A stretch of DNA of 64,000 bases from SIG565 sp045651765 (GCA_045651765.1 JAZRSY010000003.1:1-64000), one strand, 5' to 3'; positions 49,086 to 57,964 are shown, counted from the first letter of the stretch. Program-made: numbers and translations. Notes: generated from the letters alone by a model not told the origin.

Positions 49086-49956
49086 ATCCCCTTACCTCCA
49101 ACTCGTACATAAATATTTCTTCAAAACTGGGCTCTATGGCCTCTATAAAAATAGGGTTAAGCCTTTTTAAAAAAGTCATAATTTCTTCCCTATTTCCCCT
49201 AACAACAAGATTTAAAAGTGAGCCTGTTTTTTCGGTTTTAACAATATCTAACTGCTCGAAAATCGAGGTATCGGGCACCCTTTCGAATGCTAATTGAACC
49301 TTATGTAGTTTTTGTTTTAAATTTTCAATTTCATCGTTAAAAACTATTTTACCAAAATGCAAAAGCCCAACACTGTCGCACAAATAGTCTAAATCGCGCA
49401 AATTATGCGATGCTATTATGGTGGTCATTCCGTTTTCACTGCCCATTGTAAGCAAATTTTTAAGAACCTTTCGCATAACAGGGTCAAGGCCATCGAAGGC
49501 TTCGTCTAACAATAAATATTTTGGTTGTGTGGCAAGGCATAACATTAATGCAGCCTGCCTTTGCATTCCCTTAGACATTGTGTTTATTTTTGCCTTTAAA
49601 TCTAGTGGGAAAATATTAGAAAGCTCGTTAAACTTTTGGTAAGAAAAAGATGGATACATACTATTATAAAACCTTGCCATTTCGGTAATATTGGCTTGGT
49701 GTATAAAATAAGGGGTGTCAGCAAGGTAGCAAATACCGGCCTTTATTACAGGGTTATTAAAAGGCTCTTTACCGTCAATTAAAACCATACCGCTGTCGGC
49801 CGTATATACACCCGAAATCAACCTTAACAATGTTGATTTGCCCGAACCGTTAGAGCCCACAAGCCCATAAACCGAGCCTTTAGAAATATTAAAATCCACT
49901 TTATTAAGGGCAATCTTTTCTTCAAACTTTTTGGTAATATTTTTAATTTCAATCAT
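49060..49956 (-). CDS. ABC transporter ATP-binding protein
   Basis: 298 residues with Walker A GLVGSNGSGKSTLLRLISG, signature-like NTMSKGMQRQAALML, Walker B YLLLDEAFDGLDPVMRK and the H-loop in TTIIASHNLRDL. The signature MSKGM replaces LSGGQ, as in many YtrB-type exporters. It overlaps the regulator gene by eight bases and the permease gene by 26. Confidence 0.93.
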   Translation of the reverse strand: MIEIKNITKKFEEKIALNKVDFNISKGSVYGLVGSNGSGKSTLLRLISGVYTADSGMVLIDGKEPFNNPVIKAGICYLADTPYFIHQANITEMARFYNSMYPSFSYQKFNELSNIFPLDLKAKINTMSKGMQRQAALMLCLATQPKYLLLDEAFDGLDPVMRKVLKNLLTMGSENGMTTIIASHNLRDLDYLCDSVGLLHFGKIVFNDEIENLKQKLHKVQLAFERVPDTSIFEQLDIVKTEKTGSLLNLVVRGNREEIMTFLKRLNPIFIEAIEPSFEEIFMYELEVRGYDAENIIK

Positions 49957-50332
49957 TATGCCTTACCTCCATACTGCCTTCAAGGCTTTTAATTATGTTT
50001 ATTAGTTCGTTGGCAGTCACACCCATTTTAAGTGCCTCTAACGCCTCTTTTTTAAAGCCTTTAAGACTTATTTCGTTAAGAACTGAGTCCATTTTAACAT
50101 CGTTAGAAATAAAAGAGCCTTTGCCCGCTACCGAATAAATAATGCCATTTTCTTCAAGCACTGCATAAGCCCTCTGCACAGTGTTGGGGTTAATGCCAAG
50201 TTTTAATGCCATTTGCCTGACCGAAGGCAAGGCATCGCCACCTTTTAAAGCCCCAAGCATTTTAAGCCTAACAATGCCCGATACAAGCTGGTCGTATATT
50301 GGTACTCCGCTTTTATAATCTAACTGTACCAT
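49949..50332 (-). CDS. GntR-family regulator, YtrA subfamily
   Basis: 127 residues: winged HTH (about 10-75: LDYKSGVPIYDQLVSGIVRL, LPSVRQMALKLGINPNTVQR, AYAVLEENGIIYSVAGKGSF) and a short two-helix tail, the YtrA layout without large effector domain. It is the first gene of the operon with the ABC ATPase and permease and probably represses it through the site at 50353-50388. Confidence 0.92.
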   Translation of the reverse strand: MVQLDYKSGVPIYDQLVSGIVRLKMLGALKGGDALPSVRQMALKLGINPNTVQRAYAVLEENGIIYSVAGKGSFISNDVKMDSVLNEISLKGFKKEALEALKMGVTANELINIIKSLEGSMEVRHND

Positions 50333-50352
50333 TTATCGTTCTCCTGTTCTTA

Positions 50353-50408
50353 GTGTATTATTGCGATTAGTACAGTTATATGATACACCGCTTGTCGTAC
50401 TTTGTCAA
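50353..50408 (-). promoter_or_regulatory. Promoter and probable YtrA-type operator
   Basis: Minus strand: -35 TTGACA (50403-50408), 17-bp spacer, -10 TATCAT (50380-50385). Inverted half-sites GTGTAT (50353-50358) and ATACAC (50383-50388) overlap the -10 and start point. Confidence 0.65.
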
Positions 50409-50465
50409 GCATTAATTGTTGAAAGTTATGTTTTTGTGTGTTAATATATAAAAGAGGTGAAAAAA

Positions 50466-51383
50466 ATGGTAACTGTTTTATTAGCAACATATAACGGCGA
50501 AAAATATATTGCAGAGCAACTTGATTCTATTTTAGAGCAAACCTATAAAAACATAAAGGTTGTTATTCGTGACGATGGCTCTACCGATAATACGATAAAC
50601 ATTATTAACCGTTACCTTGAAATTTACCCCGAAACCATTTTTATTTGCCCCACCACCTATGCCACCGGCAGCGCAGCCGAAAACTTTTTTAAATTATTAG
50701 AACTTAATTCCGATGATTACATTATGCTGTGCGACCAAGACGATGTTTGGCTACCTAATAAGGTGGAAATTACACTTAAGGCTATGCAAGAGGCTGAGGG
50801 CGAAAATACACCTGTTTTGGTACATACAGATTTATTTGTGGCAGATGAAAATTTAAATATTATAAGCAATTCGTTTGCGAAGTTCCAGGGCCTTACACCA
50901 ACCAGGAACAGCCTTAATAATATGTTAATGCAAAACAACATAACAGGCTGCACCGTTATGATAAACAAGCCGCTTAAAGAATTGCTTTTCACATACCCAA
51001 AAAACTGTGCCATGCACGATTGGTGGCTTGGCATTATTGCGGCGACATTTGGCAAAATTGTTTATGTGAACACACCAACAATGCTTTATAGGCAACACGG
51101 CAGCAACCAGGTTGGTGCAAAAAATGCCACAAGCCCCTCTTTTTTAATTAACAGAATTAAGGGTATTAATAAATCTAAAGAAATTTATAACAAAATATTT
51201 TACCATGCCGAATTTTTGCTTAAAAATTATAAAGAAATGCTTAATTTTGAGCAGGTTAAACTCTTAAAGGCAGTGGCAGGCCTTAAAAATATGAGCCGCT
51301 TCCAAAAAATCAAAACAATTAACAGGTTTAAACTACATAAAAATTCGCTAATACGCAACCTTGTGCAATATTTTATAATATAA
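50466..51383 (+). CDS. Family 2 glycosyltransferase
   Basis: 305 residues of GT-A fold: VTVLLATYNGEKYIAEQLDS, VIRDDGSTDNT, the DxD-type LCDQDDVWLPNK and the AMHDWWLGIIAATFGKIVYV block seen in rhamnosyltransferase-like GT2 enzymes. It acts in the cytoplasm on lipid-linked or surface glycans. The GTG at 50457 is part of the GAGGTGA ribosome binding site, so the ATG at 50466 is used. No glycan cluster surrounds it. An Lrp gene follows after 13 bases. Confidence 0.88.
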   Translation: MVTVLLATYNGEKYIAEQLDSILEQTYKNIKVVIRDDGSTDNTINIINRYLEIYPETIFICPTTYATGSAAENFFKLLELNSDDYIMLCDQDDVWLPNKVEITLKAMQEAEGENTPVLVHTDLFVADENLNIISNSFAKFQGLTPTRNSLNNMLMQNNITGCTVMINKPLKELLFTYPKNCAMHDWWLGIIAATFGKIVYVNTPTMLYRQHGSNQVGAKNATSPSFLINRIKGINKSKEIYNKIFYHAEFLLKNYKEMLNFEQVKLLKAVAGLKNMSRFQKIKTINRFKLHKNSLIRNLVQYFII

Positions 51384-51396
51384 TAGAGGTACAAAC

Positions 51397-51840
51397 ATGG
51401 ATGCAATAGATATAAAGTTAATTACACTATTACAAAAAGATGCCCGCATGCCGCTAAAGCAACTGGCCGAACAAGTTTTTTTGTCATCTCCTGCGGTTGC
51501 CGCCCGCATTGAGCGGTTGGAAAAAGAAGGTATAGTTAAAGGTTACACGGCCGTTTTAGATATGAAAAAAGTTGGCTTTCCTATAATATCATTTATAAAC
51601 TTAGATTTGTCGCCGACCGAAAAGCCAACCTTTTACCCCTTTATTTATGCCCACCCAAATGTGCTTGAATGTTACTGTGTAACCGGCCAACACTCAATTA
51701 TAATTAAGGTAGCCACCAACTCTACCGAGGCGTTAGATGAATTTATTGGCGAACTGCAAGCCTTTGGTGCCACCGAAACTAAAATTGCATTCTCTGAGCC
51801 TGTAGAACCAAGGGGTATTGGTCTTGATAAAATTAAGTAA
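51397..51840 (+). CDS. Lrp/AsnC-family regulator
   Basis: 147 residues with the AsnC HTH (MDAIDIKLITLLQKDARMPL, LAEQVFLSSPAVAARIERLE) and the C-terminal RAM effector domain (ECYCVTGQHSIIIKVATNST). Such regulators sense amino acids and assemble as octamers. It is followed by a bidirectional terminator. Targets are not evident. Confidence 0.93.
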   Translation: MDAIDIKLITLLQKDARMPLKQLAEQVFLSSPAVAARIERLEKEGIVKGYTAVLDMKKVGFPIISFINLDLSPTEKPTFYPFIYAHPNVLECYCVTGQHSIIIKVATNSTEALDEFIGELQAFGATETKIAFSEPVEPRGIGLDKIK

Positions 51841-51841
51841 C

Positions 51842-51877
51842 AAAAAAAGGAATTAGAAAAATCTAATTCCTTTTTTT
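51842..51877. terminator. Bidirectional terminator
   Basis: Perfect 16-bp stem AAAAAAAGGAATTAGA/TCTAATTCCTTTTTTT with a 4-base loop between the convergent lrp and CAP-protein genes. Confidence 0.9.
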
Positions 51878-51879
51878 AT

Positions 51880-52728
51880 TTATTCTAATGCTAAAAACAG
51901 TTGCTCCCAACAAACACCATCTACACCCACTGCTAAATGGGTAAATTTTGGGTTTAATATATTTTCACGGTGTTCTTCGGAGTTCATAAAGTTATCTACA
52001 ACATCTTTTGCGGTGGTTAAGCCTGCGCAAATATTTTCTCCTGCACCTTTAAAATCAATTCCCTCTAAAACGGTTCGCCATTCGCTACCATCCGGGCGGA
52101 TATGATGAATATCTTGCTCGGTTTCATACTGAGTTCTAATTTCTTTTGCCCTCGTATCAGCGGCTTGCTGCGCTGCGCCATAATATTTTAAAGCCGGCAA
52201 ATTGTGCTTAGCACGCTCTTCGTTAACAAGCTTTAGCATTTCGCTTTGGGTTTCGTTTGGGTGAAAAACCAACTTTTCAATAACCATTTTTTCGGTTTTT
52301 TTGCAGTTAATACACTGCCTTTCACTTACACCTTCGGCAGTTACGGTAGGTTCTTTTTTAATCTCCCATTCGCCATAAGAATGGCCTGTGGCTTTGGTTG
52401 GGTTGGTTTTTTCGGTTTCGCCGCAACTGCAGGTGTTTAAAATATATCCATCTTCTTCGCAGGTGGGCAATATTGTTTTAATAGTCCAGGCGTGAATATG
52501 CTCGGGCTCTGGTTTTTCTTCGGGTTTTGGAGTGTTTTGTGTGGACGAATTATTTGTTTGTTGTGTGGGGGTAATGGGTGTTTCTTCTTGGGGTGTTTCT
52601 TCTTGGGGTGCAGATGGTATATTACCCACAAAGGCCGAAGCGGTTATTATGCCTGCCAACAAAAAAATCAAGCAGCCCAAAAAAACTATTTGATATTTAT
52701 ATTCTTTAATATTAAATTTATATTTCAT
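51880..52728 (-). CDS. Membrane-anchored CAP-domain (SCP-like) protein
   Basis: 282 residues: an N-terminal membrane anchor or signal (about 13-33), a Thr/Gln/Pro-rich linker, a Cys-pair domain (CEEDGYILNTCSCGE to ERQCINCKKTEKM, about 85-150) and a CAP domain at the C-terminus (about 160-282) with LNxxRxxHxLPxL and GENICAG motifs. Clostridial CAP proteins of this type are extracytoplasmic, and some are spore-associated. The two CxC/CxxC pairs resemble a surface repeat common in gut Firmicutes. Function unknown. Confidence 0.85.
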   Translation of the reverse strand: MKYKFNIKEYKYQIVFLGCLIFLLAGIITASAFVGNIPSAPQEETPQEETPITPTQQTNNSSTQNTPKPEEKPEPEHIHAWTIKTILPTCEEDGYILNTCSCGETEKTNPTKATGHSYGEWEIKKEPTVTAEGVSERQCINCKKTEKMVIEKLVFHPNETQSEMLKLVNEERAKHNLPALKYYGAAQQAADTRAKEIRTQYETEQDIHHIRPDGSEWRTVLEGIDFKGAGENICAGLTTAKDVVDNFMNSEEHRENILNPKFTHLAVGVDGVCWEQLFLALE

Positions 52729-52834
52729 AAATAGTTCTCCTTAAAAAACGATAGCAATACCATTATAACAAACATAAAAAATTTTTCAAGGGTTTGGTAA
52801 TATTTACTTTTGCAAAAACAAAACGCCGACTAAA

Positions 52835-53028
52835 GGGGTTGTATCCGTAAGGACACAACCCCAGTTTTATTCGCCCTTGGCGAGTTCTATTGCTACGCAG
52901 TGATATTTGGACTAAAGTCCAAGTGATATTGCCTTCGGCAGTTTATGAGCGAATAAAATACCACTGAAACCTTTGGTTTCAATAACACTATTGCCGCAAG
53001 GCAATAATATCACTCCGACAAAGTTGGA
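52835..53028. repeat. Hairpin array upstream of the four-helix-bundle gene
   Basis: Eight short hairpins in 194 bases: a 12-bp stem with GTAA loop (52835-52862), TCGCC-CTT-GGCGA (52871-52883), TGC-TAC-GCA, TTGGAC-TAAA-GTCCAA (52907-52922), TGCC-TTC-GGCA, TGAAACC-TTT-GGTTTCA (52965-52981), ATTGCC-GCAA-GGCAAT (52990-53005) and TCCGAC-AAA-GTTGGA (53014-53028). Spacers reuse GTGATATT and its complement AATATCAC, and TTTTATTCGC (52865-52874) pairs with GCGAATAAAA (52949-52958). The array lies before the promoter at 53036. Confidence 0.8.
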
Positions 53029-53035
53029 ATATAAC

Positions 53036-53064
53036 TTGAAAGACTATCAGTTTTTATGTATAAT
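53036..53064 (+). promoter_or_regulatory. Promoter of the four-helix-bundle gene
   Basis: -35 TTGAAA (53036-53041), 17-bp spacer, -10 TATAAT (53059-53064), eight bases after the last hairpin of the array. Confidence 0.7.
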
Positions 53065-53083
53065 AGATTCAGATGTGATAACT

Positions 53084-53434
53084 ATGGCTGATAGTATTTT
53101 AAGAGATAAAGCAAAAGAGTTTGCAAAGAACATCATTTTTCTTTGCCGCGATATGAAAACAAATCATAAAGAATCTGTTTTAATAAATCAGTTACTCCGT
53201 TCAGCGACCTCTATTGGAGCAAACCTGTACGAAGCTCAATATGCTCAAGGAACTAAAGATTTTATTTCAAAACTTGAAATAGCTCAAAAAGAATGTTATG
53301 AGACCGAATATTTGTTAGAACTTCTTTTTGAGACAGGTTGTATGGCTGAAGAAACTTATAATGGTATTCAAAATGATTGCGGTGCGATTCGAAGAATGCT
53401 AATCTCTTCTCTTAAAACAATAAAGTCAAAATAA
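53084..53434 (+). CDS. Four-helix-bundle protein (S23/Avd-like)
   Basis: 116 residues forming four amphipathic helices, with the family hallmarks LINQLLRSATSIGANLYEAQ, SKLEIAQKECYETEYLLELL and a C-terminal basic stretch. This is the TIGR02436-type family found in 23S rRNA intervening sequences and related to the Avd accessory protein of diversity-generating retroelements. The family binds nucleic acid. Here it stands alone behind a hairpin array. The frame is open upstream to 52973, but the homology and the promoter place the start at 53084. The ribosome binding site is weak. Confidence 0.88.
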   Translation: MADSILRDKAKEFAKNIIFLCRDMKTNHKESVLINQLLRSATSIGANLYEAQYAQGTKDFISKLEIAQKECYETEYLLELLFETGCMAEETYNGIQNDCGAIRRMLISSLKTIKSK

Positions 53435-53445
53435 CGAGGTGAAAT

Positions 53446-53751
53446 ATGTCTTTAGTTGAAAAAGCATATGAAAAATTCAAAAATAGTAAAGAGCAAACTA
53501 AAGTCATAAATGAAAAACTATACTTTCAAATAATATGGTCTGACTATATAGATATAACAGGCCGAAAACAGGGGATTCTTTCAATAGTTCCTTCTCCAGA
53601 TATGCCAAAGCTTAAAAATGCTATTTATCAAGATGAAAACGGAAACCATTTCTCGTTTACCGAATTTCATTTTGCAAGCTTTGCCGGAAAGATTCCGGAT
53701 ATCTTAAGTGCGGTTTGTGTAGTATGGAATGGCAAGAAACAAAAAATATAG
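53446..53751 (+). CDS. Hypothetical 101-residue protein
   Basis: The gene follows the four-helix-bundle gene by 11 bases with a good GAGGTG ribosome binding site. The product is a soluble, mixed alpha-beta protein (LVEKAYEKFKNSKEQTKV, then QIIWSDYIDITGRKQGILSI). No family recognised. It may be the second part of the four-helix-bundle cassette. Confidence 0.65.
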   Translation: MSLVEKAYEKFKNSKEQTKVINEKLYFQIIWSDYIDITGRKQGILSIVPSPDMPKLKNAIYQDENGNHFSFTEFHFASFAGKIPDILSAVCVVWNGKKQKI

Positions 53752-53812
53752 GAAAATACTTAACTATCATTGAATGAATTCTTTTTGTGTTGCAAAGGGT
53801 TTTAGGTTCTCC

Positions 53813-53852
53813 TAACAAGTGACATTTTGGTGCCTAAATGTCCTGCTTGTTA
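53813..53852 (+). other. Nested hairpin downstream of the hypothetical gene
   Basis: Outer stem TAACAAG/CTTGTTA and inner stem GACATTT/AAATGTC around TGGTGCCT. The 53752-53867 stretch has no gene and may be a 3' untranslated structure or a remnant of a repeat. Confidence 0.5.
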
Positions 53853-53867
53853 CGGCATAAGACAATT

Positions 53868-53900
53868 AAAAGCTGTGTAGAAATTTTCTACACAGCTTTT
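53868..53900. terminator. Bidirectional terminator
   Basis: Perfect 16-bp stem AAAAGCTGTGTAGAAA/TTTCTACACAGCTTTT with a one-base loop (effectively three or more) between the four-helix-bundle unit and ispH-S1. Confidence 0.85.
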
Positions 53901-53946
53901 TTACTATCCTTTAGAGTACAACTCAAATGTCGGCGTTTTTTAATAA

Positions 53947-55998
53947 TTATTCTGCTTCGGGTTCGGTCGAGGCGTTCTCTTTAATGAACTCTTCAATGTT
54001 AACCTCGGCAAGTTCGGGTGTTTCCTCGGCTACGGGTGCTTCTTCCACAGGTAACAAAGCACGAATAGAAAGGCTTACACGCTTCTTGTCGTTATCAATA
54101 GCAATAATTTTTGCCTCTACCTCTTGGCCAACCTTTAATTCGTCTTGAGGTTTTTCAACATGCTTGTTAGCAATTTGTGAAATGTGAATAAGGCCGTCAA
54201 CACCGGGCACTATTCTTGCAAAAGCACCGTAAGAAGTAATGCTTACGATAGTAACCTTTGCAACAGAATCTAATGCATAGGTGTTGTTGAAAATTACCCA
54301 CGGATTATCTTCAGGTTTTTTATAACCTAAGGAAATCTTTTTCTTTTCGGTGTCAATATCTTTAACATATACTTCTAAAGTATCGCCAACCAAAACAACT
54401 TCCGATGGATTTTTAATTCTTTGCCAAGAAAGCTCGGAGATATGTACCATTCCATCTACGCCGCCAATATCTACAAAAGCGCCGTAAGATGTAATTGATT
54501 TAACTGTGCCTGTGAATCTGTCGCCAATGGCAATGGATTCCCAAATTTTATTTTGTAAAGCTTTTTTCTCTTCTAATAGAACACTGCGGATAGAGCCAAT
54601 TGCTCTTCTGCCGCGGCCGATTTCTATAATTCTGAAAGAAACTTCTTTACCTTTTAATTCATCTAAAGAATCTCCCCTGGATGCAGTTGCTTGCGAAGCA
54701 GGAACAAATACCCTAACTCCTTCTGCAGAAACCACAACACCGCCTTTAATAACTTCGCGAACGGTGCCTGTTAAAATTTCGGCAGATTCTTTTGCGTTAA
54801 CAATTTTATCCCAACCGGCAATAGCATCAAAACGGCGTTTTGAAAGTAAAGCTGTTCCCTCCTGGTCGTTAGTGCGCATAATGATAAGGTTTAGTTTGTC
54901 GCCAACCTTTACCTCATCTGTCAGCTTAACATCTGAGTAAGAAAACTCATCGGCTGTAACATAGCCTGTAAGTCCGCGGCCAAAATCCACCTGAACTTCA
55001 GTTTCAGATACAGCTAAAACGGTGCCTACTACCTTTTGGTCGCCGGTTAAACCGTTTAGAGATGCCTCTAATGCTTCCTCATCTGTCATTTCTTCAAAAC
55101 TTTTTTGAGCAGTTAATTCTTCTTCCGCCTGCTCGGTTACCGATTGTAAATTTTCCGACATGGTTTTAATAACCTCCTTTATAATGCCCGCCGGTGTTGA
55201 TGCACCGGCCACCACGCCTACACTTTTTGCATTCTTAAAAAAACTGCTTTTAAGTTCTTGTGCTGTTTCTATTAAAAATGTATTTTTGCAATTAGCTAAA
55301 CAAACCTCGTATAATTTTGCTGTGTTTGAACTGTGCTTGCCACCTATAACAATCATAACATCGTTTACCTTGGCCAAACACTCGGCCTCTTGCTGCCGTA
55401 GGGCAGTTGCATTACATATTGTATCAAAAATTGAGGCATTTGTACATACTTTTTTTAAAATTTTACAGCATTTTTCAAAGGTTTTTTTGTTAAAAGTGGT
55501 TTGTGAGACCACTGTAACGGCAAAATCGGCAAAATTTTTGTGTTTTTCAAGTAAATTTACAAGTTCCTTCTCATCCGAAAAAACATAACACGGACCATTA
55601 ATATGGCCTAAAATGCCTATAACCTCATGGTGAAGGCTGTCGCCGGCAACCAAAATAATGTTGCCTTTTTTTGAATCTGCATCAACAATTTTATGTATTT
55701 TTGCTACAAACGGGCAGGTGGCATCGGCCACCTGAGAGGCATAAATTTCGGCTTCTTTTAAAACCGATTCGGGCACCCCGTGCGAACGAATAACCAAAAC
55801 TTCGTCATTTGAAACCTGATTTGGTGATTCTACAATTTTCACACCCCTGCCCTTTAATTCGTCCACTAACTGTGGGTTATGAATTATAGGACCCAGTGTG
55901 CAAACCTTTTTATTGTTATTTAAAAGTTCATAAACCATATTAACAGCACGGTCAACCCCAAAGCAAAACCCTGCTGTTTTGGCAAGTGTAATTTTCAA
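53947..55998 (-). CDS. ispH-rpsA: IspH fused to ribosomal protein S1
   Basis: 683 residues. The N-terminal 280 are 4-hydroxy-3-methylbut-2-enyl diphosphate reductase with its three Fe-S cysteines (AGFCFGVDRA, DATCPFV, TICNATALRQ), the last step of the MEP isoprenoid pathway. After an acidic linker come four S1 RNA-binding domains (about 315-385, 400-470, 490-560, 575-645; GAFVDIGGVDGMVHISELSW for instance). This fusion is known in Clostridia. It is last in a leftward row with an HI0933-like flavoprotein and cmk, the classic cmk-ispH-S1 order. Confidence 0.95.
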   Translation of the reverse strand: MKITLAKTAGFCFGVDRAVNMVYELLNNNKKVCTLGPIIHNPQLVDELKGRGVKIVESPNQVSNDEVLVIRSHGVPESVLKEAEIYASQVADATCPFVAKIHKIVDADSKKGNIILVAGDSLHHEVIGILGHINGPCYVFSDEKELVNLLEKHKNFADFAVTVVSQTTFNKKTFEKCCKILKKVCTNASIFDTICNATALRQQEAECLAKVNDVMIVIGGKHSSNTAKLYEVCLANCKNTFLIETAQELKSSFFKNAKSVGVVAGASTPAGIIKEVIKTMSENLQSVTEQAEEELTAQKSFEEMTDEEALEASLNGLTGDQKVVGTVLAVSETEVQVDFGRGLTGYVTADEFSYSDVKLTDEVKVGDKLNLIIMRTNDQEGTALLSKRRFDAIAGWDKIVNAKESAEILTGTVREVIKGGVVVSAEGVRVFVPASQATASRGDSLDELKGKEVSFRIIEIGRGRRAIGSIRSVLLEEKKALQNKIWESIAIGDRFTGTVKSITSYGAFVDIGGVDGMVHISELSWQRIKNPSEVVLVGDTLEVYVKDIDTEKKKISLGYKKPEDNPWVIFNNTYALDSVAKVTIVSITSYGAFARIVPGVDGLIHISQIANKHVEKPQDELKVGQEVEAKIIAIDNDKKRVSLSIRALLPVEEAPVAEETPELAEVNIEEFIKENASTEPEAE

Positions 55999-55999
55999 A

Positions 56000-56668
56000 C
56001 TAAAGCAACTCCGTATTTTTAATAATAGAATAAAGCATTTCTAACGACTCATCAAAACTTTTATTGCCGGTGTCGGCTAAAACCGAATCTTCCGCAGGTT
56101 TTAGGGGGGCTATTTCGCGGTGGGAATCATTATAATCGCGTTCTAACATATCGGCTAAAACCTCGTCAAAGGTAACCTGTTTTCCCTTTTCTATAAGTTC
56201 TTTATAACGGCGCTCGGCCCTGATTTTTGGGTCGGCCGTTAAAAATATTTTAACTTCGGCGTTGGGTAAAACCACGGTTCCAATATCACGCCCGTCCATA
56301 ATAACATTGTTTTCTTTGGCAAGTTTTCGCTGCATTTCGAGCAAAAAGGCTCTAACCTCAGGCTTGGCCGATACTGCCGAAGCCATCATGGAAGCCTGTG
56401 GAGTGCGAATTTCTTCACTAACATCGGCGTTATCTAAATATACGTGTTGTTCGCCATCTATAAACTTAATATCAATTTGTGTTGTGCTTAAGACCGATGC
56501 AATGTCGCAGTTAAGGTCGGTATTATAGCCTAAATTTAAAAACTTAACGCCTATTGCTCTGTAAAGCGCACCTGTATCCACATAAATAAAGTTAATTTTT
56601 TTTGCTAATGCACGGGCAAGCGTGCTTTTTCCTGCTCCAGCAGGGCCATCGATTGCTATAGAAATCAT
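56000..56668 (-). CDS. cmk: Cytidylate kinase
   Basis: 222 residues with P-loop IAIDGPAGAGKSTLARALA, the NMP-binding FIYVDTGALYRAIG and VIMDGRDIGTVVLPNAEVKIF. It phosphorylates CMP/dCMP. It overlaps the upstream flavoprotein gene by four bases and lies one base before ispH-S1. Confidence 0.97.
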   Translation of the reverse strand: MISIAIDGPAGAGKSTLARALAKKINFIYVDTGALYRAIGVKFLNLGYNTDLNCDIASVLSTTQIDIKFIDGEQHVYLDNADVSEEIRTPQASMMASAVSAKPEVRAFLLEMQRKLAKENNVIMDGRDIGTVVLPNAEVKIFLTADPKIRAERRYKELIEKGKQVTFDEVLADMLERDYNDSHREIAPLKPAEDSVLADTGNKSFDESLEMLYSIIKNTELL

Positions 56669-57903
56669 ATAATACTCCTTCCGGCTAAAGCGCCTGTTGA
56701 AAATGCAATTTGTAAATTAAAACCACCCGTGTAAGAATCCACATCAATTATTTCGCCTGCAAAATAAAGGCCGCTAATTAGTTTAGATTCCATAGTGGCG
56801 GGGTTGATTTCCGAAACCTTTACCCCGCCGCTCGTTATTATGGCTTCTTCAATATCGCGGAACGCTGTGGGGGTTAAGGTTAAATTTTTAAGGGCTTGCA
56901 CCAAACTTTGCCTGTTTGATTTGGTAATTTGGTTAACCTTGGCTTCGGGCGATATTCCTGATATTTTTATAATTACGGGAATAAGGCTTTTGGGTAGCAG
57001 TTTATTAAGCGAATTAGATATATTCTTGCCGTTATTTTCGCTAAAATCGCGTAAAATACGGGCATCTAACTGTTCAGGCGTTAATGCGGGTTTTAAATCT
57101 ATAACCAATTTATATTCATTAACAGGCTTTTTACGCATATGGGCTGAGGCGCTAAGCGTTAACGGGCCCGAGATTCCAAAATGGGTAAACAGCATTTCGC
57201 CAAGGGCAGAAAATACCGGTTTTTTCTTTACGCCGTCAAAAACACTTAATGTAACATTTTTTAAACTAAGCCCTGAGAGTGCCGAGCAAAAACCTTCGTG
57301 AATTTTTATGGGCACTAAAGACGGTTTTAGTTCCGTTACCGTATGGCCTAGTTCTTCAGCCATTATATATCCTTCACCGGTAGAGCCTGTTAAAGGGTAA
57401 GATTTGCCGCCGGTTGCCAAAACAATACTGTCAGCACCGACAGTTTGGTTATTGTTTAACAAAACCCCTGTAACCTTATTATTGCCCGTTAAAATTTGTT
57501 TAACCGACGTATTTATTATTTTAACACCATTTTTTTTGGCTCTTTTTACAAGAGCGTCTACAATATCTACCGATTTATCGCTCACAGGGAAAACCCTGTT
57601 GCCACGCTCGGTTTTAAGGGCAACACCATTGTTTTCAAAAAATTCCATTGTGTTTTGCGGAGTAAACCCCGACAATGCCGAAAACAAAAACTTTCCGTTT
57701 TTGGTGGCGTTTGCAATATGTGTTTCGATGCCGGAATTATTAGTAACATTACACCTGCCCTTGCCGGTTATCATAACCTTGCGGCAAGGCCGTTCCATTT
57801 TTTCATACACAGTAACTTTGTTGCCGCCCTCGGCCGCTGTTATTGCCGCCATAAGACCTGCGGCACCACCGCCAATTACCACAACATTTTGCAAATTTAC
57901 CAC
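56665..57903 (-). CDS. HI0933/YhiN-like FAD-dependent oxidoreductase
   Basis: 412 residues with the dinucleotide fold VVIGGGAAGLMAAITAAEGG, KVMITGKGRCNVTN, VLATGGKSYPLTGSTGEGY and the C-terminal GLYFAGEIIDVDSYTGGFNL and QIAFSTGALAG of the HI0933 family. Substrate unknown. Neighbours cmk and ispH-S1 form the same operon (four-base overlap with cmk), an arrangement found in many Clostridia. Confidence 0.93.
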   Translation of the reverse strand: MVNLQNVVVIGGGAAGLMAAITAAEGGNKVTVYEKMERPCRKVMITGKGRCNVTNNSGIETHIANATKNGKFLFSALSGFTPQNTMEFFENNGVALKTERGNRVFPVSDKSVDIVDALVKRAKKNGVKIINTSVKQILTGNNKVTGVLLNNNQTVGADSIVLATGGKSYPLTGSTGEGYIMAEELGHTVTELKPSLVPIKIHEGFCSALSGLSLKNVTLSVFDGVKKKPVFSALGEMLFTHFGISGPLTLSASAHMRKKPVNEYKLVIDLKPALTPEQLDARILRDFSENNGKNISNSLNKLLPKSLIPVIIKISGISPEAKVNQITKSNRQSLVQALKNLTLTPTAFRDIEEAIITSGGVKVSEINPATMESKLISGLYFAGEIIDVDSYTGGFNLQIAFSTGALAGRSII

Positions 57904-57964
57904 CTACCTTTAATATTATTATTTTAACAAAAAAAACGTTAAAAGTAAAGCATTATATAAAGTA

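Noticed and set aside
52835..53028. CRISPR array
   Set aside because: The hairpins have different sequences and lengths. There are no constant repeats with unique spacers and no cas genes.
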